DNA from: Castanea sativa
Taxonomy: Eukaryota > Streptophyta > Magnoliopsida > Fagales > Fagaceae
Assembly (NCBI RefSeq): GCF_040712315.1
Contig: NC_134015.1
Coordinates: 54,475,464-54,539,463 of the forward strand
Direction: 5' to 3'
Length of the DNA stretch: 64,000 nt
Shown: positions 21,037-33,303 of the stretch, in pieces
How the letters are laid out: every line of letters starts with the position of its first letter
Position numbering within the stretch: position 1 is the stretch's first letter
The notes under the pieces: model-generated
Databases searched by the model: none
The model's input: only the letters and a program-made list of their open reading frames with translations
Told to the model about the DNA's origin: nothing
Position numbers and translations under genes: made by a program

Positions 21037-22448
21037 TGTTGGAAAAACTGGTTTTGTATTTCATACAAAACACACAACAGAAGCAACAAATATGGATCTA
21101 TTTCATTTGTGATTGATAACATGCACTATGTAAATTTCAGAATTTAAGAACAAGATAGCGTACCTTGGTGTGATGAAATTCAAAACAAAAGATTAGAAGT
21201 ACTTGGGAACACTTTTAATCTTCATTCCAATTCCACTTTACGCCCAAGAAGTGTGGTCTCTCAATCAGTTTTCAAGGGAGAATAATTGGGTGGCTTCACT
21301 CACACATACACACCATTTCACAATGATGTCTCTTTTTTTCTCTTTTAAAAAATTTTGTATGTTTCTCTCTTTATAACTAACTAATTATTTAATTGGGTTG
21401 GCCTATTGGGTCTTTCCAATTGGGTTTTAGTGTGTGGCTTGGAGTGGAACAAAAGGGACCAATAAGACACTAACTCTAATGGGCCTTGGGCTTTTCTATC
21501 AACTCTTGACAAGTCCAAAGTTATCATTAATTATATTTAATACTACTATATAAATATAATTGCACTCTAGGTCTTATTAATAAATTATATCCCAAGACTT
21601 TATTATACATGCAACCTCTTCATAAAATATTCGTAGTAATACAAAGTTACGAATGTAGACTGCCACTTTGAAGATTACTGTATCTTAATCCTTGAGTACT
21701 CGGTTTAATCATTTAAGTTATTCATCATATATTTATGAAATTCAATTTTATAAATATATACTTTAGTATTTCCTTACTAAAGTGGTTAGGCCTAACACTC
21801 TGAATAACTAAACCCATTAAACTAATCTCAAAGGAATATTTTATATCTCCTTTAAGAGATTATGAATTCCATCTTGAGAATATATGTTCCATCAACACTA
21901 AATGTGGCTGCTCAACATACTGAGGTTTTGATCATGACTTTAAATCTCATTCCTGATATATAAAAGCAACCTACACCTCATGATCATGTCTATTATTCTC
22001 TCAGGATTAAGAGTTCATGCAAATAGAAGTCGTGAGATTTATTATTCATTTGACAGTCGTTAGGAGAATAATAAATCTCATAGTGGTCCAGTTCAATATG
22101 TTTTGACTCTTAAAACATATCAATATACTAACTAGAAGTTTCCATTTCCATGATCAAGACAAATCATCTTACTTGATATATTATAGTATTCGCAAATGAA
22201 ATGCCCAATTTCATCATCGACTACGAACTATAATTCTGAGTTTACAAAAAACTTGTGATTTATATCTTCTGTGACTTTTCACATTAATCACATACTATGC
22301 ATCTCATGAACTATATGATAATGTCCAAATATTCATGTTACCATTATTTTAGATAATAATAAAACAACTTTATTTATCATAACATTAAGTCATACATAAT
22401 GTCATATATAGCATCATACAATAGGATTTAAGGGCATACATCCTAACA
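21037..22448 (-). mobile_element. Solo LTR, Ty1/copia-type, inside the MULE
   Basis: 1,412 bp flanked by a perfect 5-bp duplication GTATT (21032-21036 and 22449-22453). Plus-strand ends TGTTGGAAAA..CATCCTAACA. Read on the minus strand it begins TGTTAGGATGTATGCCCTTA, which I recall as a common copia LTR start in plants, so the minus strand is probably sense. No gag-pol adjoins it, so the internal region was lost by LTR-LTR recombination. Confidence 0.8.
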
Positions 22449-22728
22449 GTATTGACATGACAAGCCCTAATAACTAAAATTATAATGCTTGAAACATGAA
22501 ATGAGATTATAAATGCACCATAATAATGATCTTATTTCTACCCCACTAACTTCGTAGATTGACTAAGCTATGAGTCACAACGCATCAAAATCAAATCGTA
22601 CAATGCGAAACAAGTTTGGACCTACTTCAACAAATGGATTATAACAAGTTCCAGTAGATCAACAACTACAGACATACACAGATCACTATGGGGGGAAATG
22701 GGTTGGAAAGAAGAGAGATTTCGTTAAT

Positions 22729-23040
22729 ATGCCAATATACACATACGATAGTCTTGAAAGTGTTGGGCACATAATGGTCGGCAAACTTATAAAACTAAGT
22801 ACATATACCACCGCAATAGAGTTCACCGTAGCAAAACCACCATGGTCAACTCTATACGAGAAGAGCTGTGAGTTGGAGGTGTATTGTCGATGGCACGAGT
22901 TGCGAGTTCCTAAGGCACGCTCAACTGAGTTACCTAGAGATAAGCCTGCCAACATACTTGCTCTTCTTGAACAAGAGAACAATCAAATGAAAAGGCGATT
23001 GACTGTTTTCATGCAATCCAAAAGGCTAGGAAGCATTTAA
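22729..23040 (+). CDS. Unrecognised open frame in the MULE interior
   Basis: 103 aa from the ATG at 22729, with the frame open for some codons upstream. It includes IEFTVAKPPWSTLYEKSCELEV and ends with a lysine/glutamine-rich helix-like part (ALLEQENNQMKRRL). Its composition looks more coding than the surrounding DNA. I do not recognise the family and see no transposase or SWIM zinc-finger motif. It could be a remnant exon of the MULE's own gene or captured DNA; the copia LTR insertion 280 bp upstream separates it from anything on the left. Confidence 0.35.
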   Translation: MPIYTYDSLESVGHIMVGKLIKLSTYTTAIEFTVAKPPWSTLYEKSCELEVYCRWHELRVPKARSTELPRDKPANILALLEQENNQMKRRLTVFMQSKRLGSI

Positions 23041-23814
23041 AGGGGAACGCGCAAGAGCGAGCTATCAAGTCTATTAATGAAGTTATTCCGTTAGATGATG
23101 AAAGAGATATTTCAGACTTCTCGAATTCAAGTAATGATGATTTCCAAAAATTTCTACCTACGAACATTAGACGTTGTTATTAATGTCTACACGTTATGTA
23201 CAATACAGAATGTTGTTGTTAATATCTGACAACTGATGATTATGTACATTCAACTTTTGCAAATCTAAAGATTAACTGTTCATTAGTTTTGACTAAGTTT
23301 ATATGAAATCACTTGCTCTCTTTTTTTCCCTGTTGCTCTTTGTTGCTACATATAATTCTTGTGCTTTGGTTAGACAATGTCCTCTGCTTTGTAATGTAGG
23401 AAACACCTCAGGAAGTGAAATGCCTCCAGTTAGATATGTTGATGTTTCCAATATTCTGTTTGTGTAATTTGAAATGTTACAAACATAACACTTATCACCC
23501 AAATTAGATTTATTGTACATTACTTGTAGCAAAATTTAATAGATTCAATACATACAGACTCATCCAAACCACACAGACCAACCACTCTTTCACAAAAAAA
23601 ACCATATGACTCATAAAGCAAGGACTCGCCACGTGAATACACAGATATGCAACCTTTTGCAATGCACCATTTTCAAGGATGCAAAGCATCCTTGGAAAGT
23701 TTATGCATCAATTTTAGGGGTGAGCTGTTCACCATTGCTACATTGATGTTCACAGTGCTGTATGTGTTGCTTAACGATTTGGTATGTTCTTTGATCTTCC
23801 ATTGAGTTTACACG

Positions 23815-24740
23815 ATTTTGTTCATTTAAGGATTTCGAATTTTTCAACAAATTCAGATGATCAATACATTAGTACACAGTTTTCCATTTAATTTTCACGA
23901 TTTTGTACATTTAACGAATTCAAACTTTTCAACAAATTCAGACTATCTGTACATCTAATTTATACAATTTTATTTTGTACTTTCAAGATTTTAGACATGC
24001 AACGAATAAATTTTGTTTTGTACAAATTCGAATGATTTGTACATCTAATGTACATAGTTTTCTCTTGAATTTTCACGATTTTGTACTTTCAACGAAATCA
24101 AATTTCTTAACAAGTCTGGAATATTTGTACATCTAATGTACACAACTTTCCATGAATTTTCATGATTTGGTACGTTCAACAATTTCAATTTTCCATTAAG
24201 ATTTCACGATTTTGTACGTTCAACAATTTCGAATTTTACATCAAATTAGGATGATTAGTACATTAGTACACAGTTTTAAATTGAATTTTCATGATTTTGT
24301 ACATTTGACGACTTCAAATTTGGACGATCTGTACATCTAATGTAATTAATTTTCCATTGAGTTTACTCAATTTGGTATGTTCTTCAATTTTCATTTGAAT
24401 TTTCACGATTTTACACACTCAATGAATTCGAATTTTTCAACAAATTTATACTATCTGTACATCTAATGTACACAATTTTTCCTTGAGTTTTCACAGTTTT
24501 GTACATTCAACGAATTCAAATTTTTAAACAAATTCATACGATTTGTACATCTAACGTACATACTTTTCCATTGAATTTTCATTATTTTGTACTTTCAATG
24601 AAGTCAAATTTCTCAACAAGTCTAGACTATCTGTACATCTTATGTACACCTTCACGATTTGGTACGTTCATTGAATTTCCATCAATTTTCCCGAATTTCT
24701 ACATTCAACTAATTCAAACTTTTTTACAAAATCAAATTAT
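23815..24740. repeat. Degenerate tandem array in the MULE interior
   Basis: About eight to ten imperfect units of roughly 80-125 bp, each built from TTTTCACGATTTTGTACATT-, CAACGAATTCAAATTT- and CTGTACATCTAATGTACA-type segments. TGTACATCTAA occurs near 23949, 24030, 24125, 24329, 24457, 24544 and 24635. It abuts the right inverted arm. Confidence 0.75.
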
Positions 24741-24744
24741 TCGA

Positions 24745-26028
24745 GGTGTTTACCATTAGGTGATTTATACGAATCATTCATTTTTCTTTCATGGAGTTTG
24801 TCCATTATTCATATGGTTACATATTTAAAAAAACACAAAAACCATTTAAGTGCAATAACTGCGCCAATGCTAAAAACAGTTTATGCAGAAAATAGTGAAT
24901 AATTTTTATGAGAAAACGGTGAATAGTTTTAATTAATGCAAAAAATAGATTTTATGAATGCAGTAAGCAGATTTGAATATATAGTAAACATGATGTTCAG
25001 AGAGCAAATTTTATTAATGTAGAAATAGATTTTATCAATGCAAAAAAATAGATTCGATTATTGTGAAATTTAAACATGAAAAAGCATACAGATTTGACTT
25101 TTAAATTTAGAGAACACATTTTTAGGAGGTGTTTTATGAGAAAATAGTGAACAATATCTAAACATGGAGTGCTACAACTCGCCAAGAAAAAAAGTTGCCA
25201 AAGCGACTTTCACATCATCAGCCAAACATTTAGATATACATAAAAAAATGTTTCACATTCCTTTTAGAAACACTACAAGTCAAGAACTTATATATCTAGA
25301 TGTGGTAAAGCTTAAGTTCTTCTTTATATCCGAGTGGTCCACTCTTTCTGCAATACTTATCAATCATTTTTAGCCACTCTATGGCTAAAAATGGAGTGAG
25401 ATTGTTCTAATTTGTCATTGTAACCCCAATATTTTAACCAATTTGACCATAACGCTTTCAAGAAGTAAGAAATTGATGAATGTGTTAAAAATGAATGAAC
25501 AAGGAGTATGAGTGGCCTAAAAATTCATATTTTGAAATTAAAATCTCTATATTTTACAATGCTTCTATTTAAATAAATAAAAACATAAAAAAAAATTACT
25601 TATTTTTATGTTTATGTTTATTTGTCGATTATCCAAAAAAAAAAAAGTTAAAAGGAGCTCGAGTTTACCAAGCTCGAGTTCCATATTACAAGGAACTCGA
25701 GCATGGTGAGCTCGAGTACCATAGGAAATTTTTTTTTTTTTTATGTTTATTTACAAAGGACTCGAGCCTAGTATGCTCGAGTATTGTGTTGCATGGAACT
25801 CGAGTTTACCAAGCTCGAGTACCATATTATTTTTTTTAATTGCACAAATTTCAGGTCAGCAGTGCCATAGTGAAATGAAACTAGGAACTCGAACTAAACT
25901 CAAATACTGTTTAGAACTCGAGTTTAGTGAGCTCGAGTACACAAAAAGTGGTACGTTCCCATTTAGTTTCGAAACAGTGCTTAATTACTACAAATTTCTG
26001 ACAATGGTGGTATTTGACCATTTTCACC
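24745..26028 (-). repeat. MULE right terminal inverted repeat
   Basis: About 1,284 bp, uninterrupted. At 25765-25775 it carries the sequence that on the left arm is split by the gypsy element (GAGCCTAGTATGCTCGAG, reverse complement of the rebuilt left arm), so it records the empty target site. Several CTCGAG-centred palindromes lie at 25655-25945. Confidence 0.85.
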
Positions 26029-26038
26029 GTGAACTGAA
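26029..26038. repeat. Right target-site duplication of the MULE
   Basis: GTGAACTGAA, identical to 7581-7590. Confidence 0.85.
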
Positions 26039-27247
26039 TATCTGGGAGGACGGTTACAATATATGCTCAAGGATTAGTAGTTTTGTTAGTGTGTGTTTGG
26101 CAAAAATTATTTTTGTCAACTTATTTTACTATTTAGCTTATTTTTGCTACTATTCAAGATTCCCACTACATTTTTTGATACTACATGGGTCCTACTATAC
26201 TATTTCAACTAACTTTTACCTTTATCTACAGTATTTTCAGCAAAAAGTTTTCAGTTTTGGCAAAATAAACAAATCTCAAACATACCTATAGTTTATTGCA
26301 TTGTTTGCGTGTGCGCCATGACTGTTATGAGTTAGCTTCCCTTCCCAATTTCCTGCTAAATTCATGACTTTTTGTTCTCCTTGATATATCATGCTAGTAC
26401 TGAGGTGGGAAATCTGAGTGAAACCTAATTCTTGGAGTAGAAGCCAAATCTTGGTTCATTATTATGGAAGCCACAGTAAAGAAAATCCATCGACCGCATA
26501 ACTATATATATGTAGTCTAGATAAGGTCTTTTTCTTTGGCATTGACATGTATTGGTGCTTGGATTGGCTTCACTTTTAGTTTTAGACCAAGGTTCAAAAT
26601 GGATGCTGAATTAACTCACTACTCTTGTCAACAGTATCGTGGTGAAGGCTAGTGCTTTTGCCTCAAAAACTGCACACAAAAGCGTTTACTTGCAAATAAA
26701 ATGAGCAATAGCACAAATACAACACCACTGTTATAACTTTTTGTTGTTGTTGTTGTTGTAGTGTGATGATAACAATCAAATGTTAAGAAAATTTCTGTGG
26801 GGTCATCAACAAAATTTCCAATGATGAATCGATGATACATGCTCATTGGAGTTGAAAATTAAATGGTAGATTTATCTTTAAAATTTAAACCTAAGAAATA
26901 TAGTACTTGATCCCCTTCAAGAATTAAAACTAGTCACCGCAAAAACTAAAATTAGCCCAAATAATCTAAAAATAAAATGGCCATGTTGGCCCATTCTTTG
27001 GTCCGTGGCCCCTAACAAACCCAACTTTACAAATCAAAAATCCCTAACTGGCATGTGTATCATTGGCTGTGAAGTTGTGTGTATAGTTATGTGGTGCATG
27101 ATAGTGTGTTAAGTTGATTAACATTTTGCTTTTTGCTATTTGACTGCACCTAAAGAATTCATTTGGTTTTTTTTCTATTTCTTTTTCTTTTTCTCAAAAC
27201 TTATTATTATTTTTAGTTAGATCAATATTGAACATATACTGAAATAA

Positions 27248-27308
<61 letters not shown>

Positions 27309-28103
27309 ATTTGTAGATTATGTGACAATTAACTACAATTTAGCTTCAAGAAAAAAAAATGCAAATATTTCGAAAGTCAATGCTACGCAATATTGTAACC
27401 TCTAATGCCAATATCTCAATCTCTAAAAATTCACAAACAAAATTTTATAAAGAATTTTTTTATTATGGAATATGAGGTCTTAATAGGTTCTTCATTTTGT
27501 ACTTTGAAAAAGAGAGTGCTACTAAATTTAACATAGAATCAATCATAAATGATTTTAAAGGAATGTCTAGTTTCATTTTGATATAAGATTTAGGGTAAAT
27601 TGCAAATTACACCCTTGAAATTTGGGTTGCTTGGACTTTATACCTCAAAGTTTTAGAACTTTGAATTTATACCCTGAAGTTTGGTTCCATTAGCAATTCA
27701 CCTTCACAGTTAGTTTTTGTTGTTAAGTGACACATGTGCATGTTGACTTGTTTTATTTTTGTCAAATCAACCCCAAAACTACATCGTTTCAATAAAAAAA
27801 ATAAAAGCTTGCCTAGCACCATCCAAACAGTACAGTTTTGCCCAAGCTAAAATACAAAACTCCAATCCTAAACTATATAGTTTCAATCATATTCTAAAAT
27901 CCCAAATCACTCTTATCATCACATCAGCTACTCCCAAATTGCATAGCAGACCTCAACATGAGTAACTCTAATCCTATTACTATACCCACCCGGGCCCTTT
28001 GGGTCTGTTCCTACCTGTACTGTCTTTTAAAAAAAATGGTCGGGTTAAATGAACCCAACATGAACCCAAAGAACCAGAAAATCGGATTGGGCGGTTCCAT
28101 TCC

Positions 28104-28141
<38 letters not shown>

Positions 28142-29039
28142 AACCCTAATCATCCTCGAATCCTATTACTATTCCCACACTAAAATTTTATTACAAAAGG
28201 CTTGCTGCTAGTAAAGTCATGGGTAGTCGACTTAGTCTAATTGAGGGATTCTGAATTAATGTCTATATGGTATATTTTTCAAATTCTTGTTAAAATTGTG
28301 CAGTGTAAGGACATGTTCTCTCATTTGTTGGTGCCTTTCTTTTATTGTTTACTGAAATTCATTTAGTTACATTTAGTTATTCATGTTTGAAAATTTTAAT
28401 TGTTAGCTTATAGATCATAGGTATCTTCAAATTTCAGGATAAAAAAATTCCTAGGTAATAGTGTTCACAAATGGATGAAAGAAAAAGCAAAATTTTCAAG
28501 AAACTCATAGACAATCAAAAATCCGATGCAACATTGGTTGGCTCAGCAGGTAGGGCTTGGTTATCTGGCCCCTGATCCAAGCAAAAAGTTTGAGCCTTGG
28601 GGCTTGGGCTCAGTAGGATGTTTGGACTTTGGTTGGGCTCAGACAGGCATTACCGATTGGTGATTAGCTTCTGCTCATGTTATTGTACCGATATCTAGAA
28701 GTTTGTCAAGGGACGCTAACTTTTTGCGTGTGATAAATAAGCTGATGTAAAAACTGGCCGGAGGGCACTGAAATGGAACTATTTATCACTACAACATGGC
28801 ATATCCTTTCTCCGTATTATTTATTTTTTATTTTTTTAATTTTTTATTTTTTTAATGCAACATGGCATATCTGGAGTCAAAGAAATCACTTCATACATGG
28901 GGGACTTCTATAGTTCTATTAGACCCCAATATCATACCAGAATATGCCAAGAAGTATTTGTAGGAATATGAATCACTCCAAATAAATCTACAGCATTTAC
29001 AGAGAATAGAATGGTGACAGCAGAAACTAAAAGTTGTAT
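26039..29039. other. Intergenic DNA without recognised gene
   Basis: Contains a long (AT)n tract (about 27247-27305) and another at 28108-28137, a TTG run near 26742, and a block at 27594-27720 (AGGGTAAATTGCAAATTACACC) that resembles one end of a common plant repeat. Its other end was not found. No coding frame with a recognisable family. Confidence 0.45.
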
Positions 29040-29220
29040 TTAGTATCGAATGATACCATGTTAGCAGTATCAAAATTTAATTAGTGTGAGACATGTCAGC
29101 AAAAAATAACTACCCCACTAACAAATAAAAGACATATATTAGTGGGTAGTTATTTTTATACATATATCTCTCATTTATTGGGTTTTAATATAAATGATGT
29201 GGTATCATTTGATACAAAAT
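29040..29220. mobile_element. Small MITE-like inverted repeat with nested hairpin
   Basis: Left end TAGTATCGAATGATACCATG, right end read on the minus strand TTTGTATCAAATGATACCAC. Inside it lies a second inverted pair, AAAATAACTACCCCACTA (about 29104-29121) against TAGTGGGTAGTTATTTTT (about 29138-29155). Non-coding. Confidence 0.55.
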
Positions 29221-31911
29221 GTTTTTTCATCCAGCTAATTTCTATAAGATGAAATGCTAAGGTATCCAACATTGTGTTTAAGAGGGAAATTGGTCTATTT
29301 ATTACAATGATTGCAACTGTTGCTGTATGAATTGAGGAAACCCCAAGAGCTTTACAAAATGATGTTAATACAACTTTTTATTTTTATTTTCTATCTTTTA
29401 TTTTTTTTAGAAACAAATATGCACACAAAAGAGAGAGAAGATTCTAATACAAAAACACACTACAAAGTCCACTCAAAAACTATCATGACTTTTAAAAGAT
29501 GGCGTGAGTCGCGTGACAAGTTATATTACACAGTACTTTTTGGTTTAATGAAATGTGTTGTCCTCTTCTTTTTTTTCTTTTTAAGGTGTTATAGTAAATA
29601 AACTTTGCCTAATTTTAAAGTGCTTAAGGGTTAAGGCTTTCAAGCTTTATCTTCGATAAGGTTCGATACGTAAGTCTAATGCACAAGTGCAATCATGATT
29701 TTATGCATAGCATGGAGGACCAGGCTGGTAGGTAGAATTAACGTGCAAGTCAAAATTATTTTGGTTAAGGAACACCTACCTTAACACGTGCATTTCTGTC
29801 AACGTGAAGTAGACCCAAAAGTTTCAAACTGTTTGGACGGTGATTTATTAAGTTAGGAGAACCACTTTCTTTCCTTAGGGATCTCATCATATACACATAC
29901 ATGTCCTTTCGATCAATTAGCATCAGACAGTCACATTGGGTCAAGTTGCTTTCAACGTTTCACAGTTGATAAAGCTTTGCCTTTGAGATTTGTGAGAGCG
30001 AAAGACCAAAACCAGAGCATGAAGATGATGGTTCTCATGCAAGTTTCGTGTCATGTAATGCAGTGAAAGAGCATCAACAAATTTAGAAAGTAACAAAAGG
30101 CATAGAAGTTACGTTATGCTAATGATTCCACACGACCACACCTAGCTACCACAAAATGCCAATTCTAGAACTATTCCACGCAGCAATAAGTCTACAATCA
30201 GGACAATTTTCAATTGTTGACGTAATAATTTATAAATAGTAAATAAAAAGTGATATTAATGATAAGTTCAAATGAAATTTAATAAAAACCTGTTAATTAA
30301 AGTTTTATGAAAATTTTTGTAAAAATTGTTGTGTACTAAATTGATAAAGATATCTCTTGCTTGCACTAAATCAAGAGGTTATTGTATATTAGAAAATCAA
30401 TTATCTGTTTTTTTTTCTCCCTTTTTCCGTACAATTATCAGTCTGAACAAACCTTGCTCAGATCTCAGAAATGTCTATTTAATAAAATAAATGTCCCAAA
30501 GTTCTGTAGCTGTCCATAATAATTGCAAATCGTCGTACCACTTCAAATTTTAATTTAATGTTCACCTAAATTCAATTTACTATAGTAGCAAATTGTGATC
30601 TTGATTTGTTTGGCTCACACAAGTAAACTTAAGTTCATAAATTATAGATCACTAGCCCTATTCTAATTGTTGGCACTCCCTATCGAAATTCCTTGCAATA
30701 CCATTCCTATGAATCGAATTTTAATTTCCACACATGCAATAATTTATTTAAATTTGTATTTGATGTATAATTTTAATGATTTGAGATATGAAATATTTAT
30801 GAAAAGTTTAAACTAATGATTAATCAGGATTTTTTGGAGCCATTTTCGGTTCAAGGTAAAAATGAAAACATTTTTTTTTCCCAAAGCCGAATTCCCAAAG
30901 GAAAATCCAAAATTAAGTAGCCCTATAATAATAAATTAAAAAGAAAAAAAAAGTGCAATCTTGGAGTTCAAGCTTGGGGTTGTTGGATTAATTTGCGGAA
31001 CAAATTCATGAATCAAGGGACTATTTTCCAAGAGAGGTAATAATAAGTTAACAATTAATCATCATGGCACCTAATGATAGAGACATGGTCATAGTCCTAG
31101 AGTTCTAAACATCTAACTTTCTTTTTTGGATCAAGCTAAATTTGAAAATATACGCTACAATTCTTATTCTTGTTGACTAAAAAGGCCTAGACATATTTTA
31201 GAAAGTGTAGGTCTTGGTCTTGTTTTGTCTAAAAGGAGAGCTTAATTTTCAAGATTTGAATTTAAAAACAATCTTTAATTAACTCCAAGAGTAATCATTC
31301 CGAGAGAGGCCAGGGAAAACAAAATCCATGATAGTTTTCAATTATGAGAGCAATTACACCTAAAATGTTATTATTTCTTAGTGAAAACAATTGCATGAGA
31401 ATATGAGATTCCAGGGAAAAACCCACATCGCCGTCCAATGTGTGCATCCAATTGGCATGTAGGAACGTGTCAAGAGATTAATAGATTTGATGCCAAACAA
31501 AATTGACTTGCACGCAATGCTGTGAAACCAGCCTGTTCATCCACATATATAAAAAGCATTAAATTGATATAAATGCCTAGTCAAAATAACGTATCGAATC
31601 CATTTGATACAAGAAGATAAGCTTGAAAGCTTTCACATTAATTAATAACTTGAAGGAAAATCTATGGATACCATTGCTCACTTATGAATTTAAAAGCAAA
31701 AAAAAAAAAATATATATATATATATATAGTGCATTTTTATCATTAATTAGGTTCTCAAAAGTTGATTCTCAAAAAAAAAAAAAAAAACGGTTCTCAAAAG
31801 TCCAATTAGAGGGGACAATATTATAAATGGACCAGGACAGGCACATGGAACTTTCCATTAAGATGTGGAAAATTTAAAATGAAACTTAGAGGAAACTTGC
31901 TTGCTTTTAAT
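29221..31911. other. Intergenic DNA without recognised gene
   Basis: Short frames only. I see no conserved protein motif or bounded repeat, apart from a short alternating TA run near 31710. Confidence 0.4.
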
Positions 31912-32001
31912 TACTTTAATTAAGTTAGCATTAGTCAGTTACCATACGAATATATACGAATATTCGTATGGTAACTGATTAATGCTAACTTAATTAAAGT
32001 A
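31912..32001. repeat. Near-perfect inverted repeat, 42-nt arms, 6-nt loop
   Basis: Arms 31912-31953 and 31960-32001, with one mismatch (GTCAG against CTGAT). If transcribed it would fold into a long hairpin. There is no flanking duplication that would mark it as a transposon. Confidence 0.85.
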
Positions 32002-32054
32002 AGATTTATCCTATCAATAACCTTAAGGAAAATTACACAAAACCCTTCCTCTAG

Positions 32055-32094
32055 ATCTAGAGGGTTCTAGTTTTAAAACTAGAACCCTCTAGAT
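32055..32094. repeat. Perfect 40-bp palindrome
   Basis: Symmetric about TTTTAAAA (centre 32074/32075) with no loop; contains CTAGAGGGTTCTAG and its complement. It lies 53 bp after the previous hairpin. Confidence 0.85.
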
Positions 32095-33162
32095 TTTGAT
32101 CTTAACTCTTAATTCTTTGTAGTATATAGTATCTTAATTCTTTGTAGTATATAGTATTTTATGTGTAAATATATAATTGTGCAACGCTTAGCTCTCTTGA
32201 GTTTTTGAGTATAATACAAATTTTATAATAAAAATAAAAAGATAAAAGGGTTTGTCTCCAAACATATCTGGAGACTTGGATTCCAAGAAAAATGATGCAT
32301 CTCGTCATTTTCCTATTGATGGTTAAAGTCCAAAACTCCAAATATGCTTGGAACCAAATTTTGTCCATTAAAAAAAAAAGTATTATACTCAAAATTGACG
32401 TAACAATGATTGTTAATGGTGTCATCTGAACAATACACATAATAAATTTATTAATTACTTTTTTTTAATATTTTAAAAGTTGACACATTAATTTATAAAG
32501 CCTATATAGTTAAATTTAGAAAAATTTATATTTTAAACCTTATAGTTATAACAAATTTTACCTTATAATTCCAAATGTAACAAATTAAAATTTTCAACAA
32601 TACGAAATCTCAAATGCAATGTTATTCCACAATTAAATTGATGTATTGGGGTTTAACTTGTTACTTTTGAAATATTATCGTTTAATATATATTACTATTG
32701 AAAATATTTGATTTAATTTGTTATGCCCCTAAACTATAGACTTTAAATGTAATTTACGCGTAAAATTTATATTCGGTAACACCGCTCTTGTTTTTGAAAT
32801 GGGGTATTGTTTTGGTTGGTTGGATTTATTTTCACCCAAGAGGTAAGAGATCATGAATGAGGTAAGACATCATATTCACATTTATGATTTATCCACCGGA
32901 TGATCGATAAAACTAAGGCTTCTCTTCCACCTCCCTAGCTAGCTCTTCATTTTGGCATTGAATATGAAGGAAAATACCATAGACATTGTTATTAAACAAT
33001 TAACTTCAAAGCAAATACAAAAAAGGGTAAGACATAACAAACGTGAGAACGATACTCACGTAAGCCAAGACAATAAATTAATAATGAAGATCGATAAGCT
33101 ACAAGCATATACTGTCTCGGATATTCTATCCTCAAGGACCTTAACCTTTCCTTTTTTTTCCC
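32095..33162. other. Upstream region of the RNase T2 gene
   Basis: No gene. AT-rich DNA leading into the RNase T2 promoter. I see no element I can name with confidence. Confidence 0.4.
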
Positions 33163-33170
33163 TATAAATA
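33163..33170 (+). promoter_or_regulatory. TATA box of the RNase T2 gene
   Basis: TATAAATA, 134 bp before the start codon, preceded by a pyrimidine tract. Transcription would be expected to begin near 33195, giving a 5' UTR of about 110 bases. Confidence 0.65.
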
Positions 33171-33303
33171 AAGCCTAAACCTACTCATCTAAAAGAATAC
33201 AAAGCTTTAAAGTCTCTTTAACCTAACCCTAGCTAGTACATTCTCATTATTCCAAAGCTCACAAACCAATCCCCAAAGAGTTGTTGAAAAGAGAGTAACA
33301 AAC

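Larger units (their letters stand above)
7591..26028. mobile_element. Large Mutator-like element (MULE) with about 1.28-kb terminal inverted repeats, hosting nested retroelements
   Basis: The ends are inverted copies (GGTGAAAATGG..CAAATACCACCA at 7591 and its reverse complement ending 26028), flanked by a perfect 10-bp duplication GTGAACTGAA. A 9-11 bp duplication plus long inverted repeats is the signature of MULEs. The left arm is 7591-7854 plus 19366-about 20380, split by the gypsy element. The right arm is about 24745-26028. Without the gypsy element the unit is about 6.93 kb; without the solo LTR at 21037 as well, about 5.5 kb. The interior (20381-24744) has no recognisable MURA transposase, only one open frame of unknown family (22729-23040) and a tandem repeat. 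It is therefore probably non-autonomous or decayed. Confidence 0.85.

Noticed and set aside
29650..29680. GGTTCGATACG resembling a tRNA T-arm
   Set aside because: No acceptor, D or anticodon stem could be built around it.
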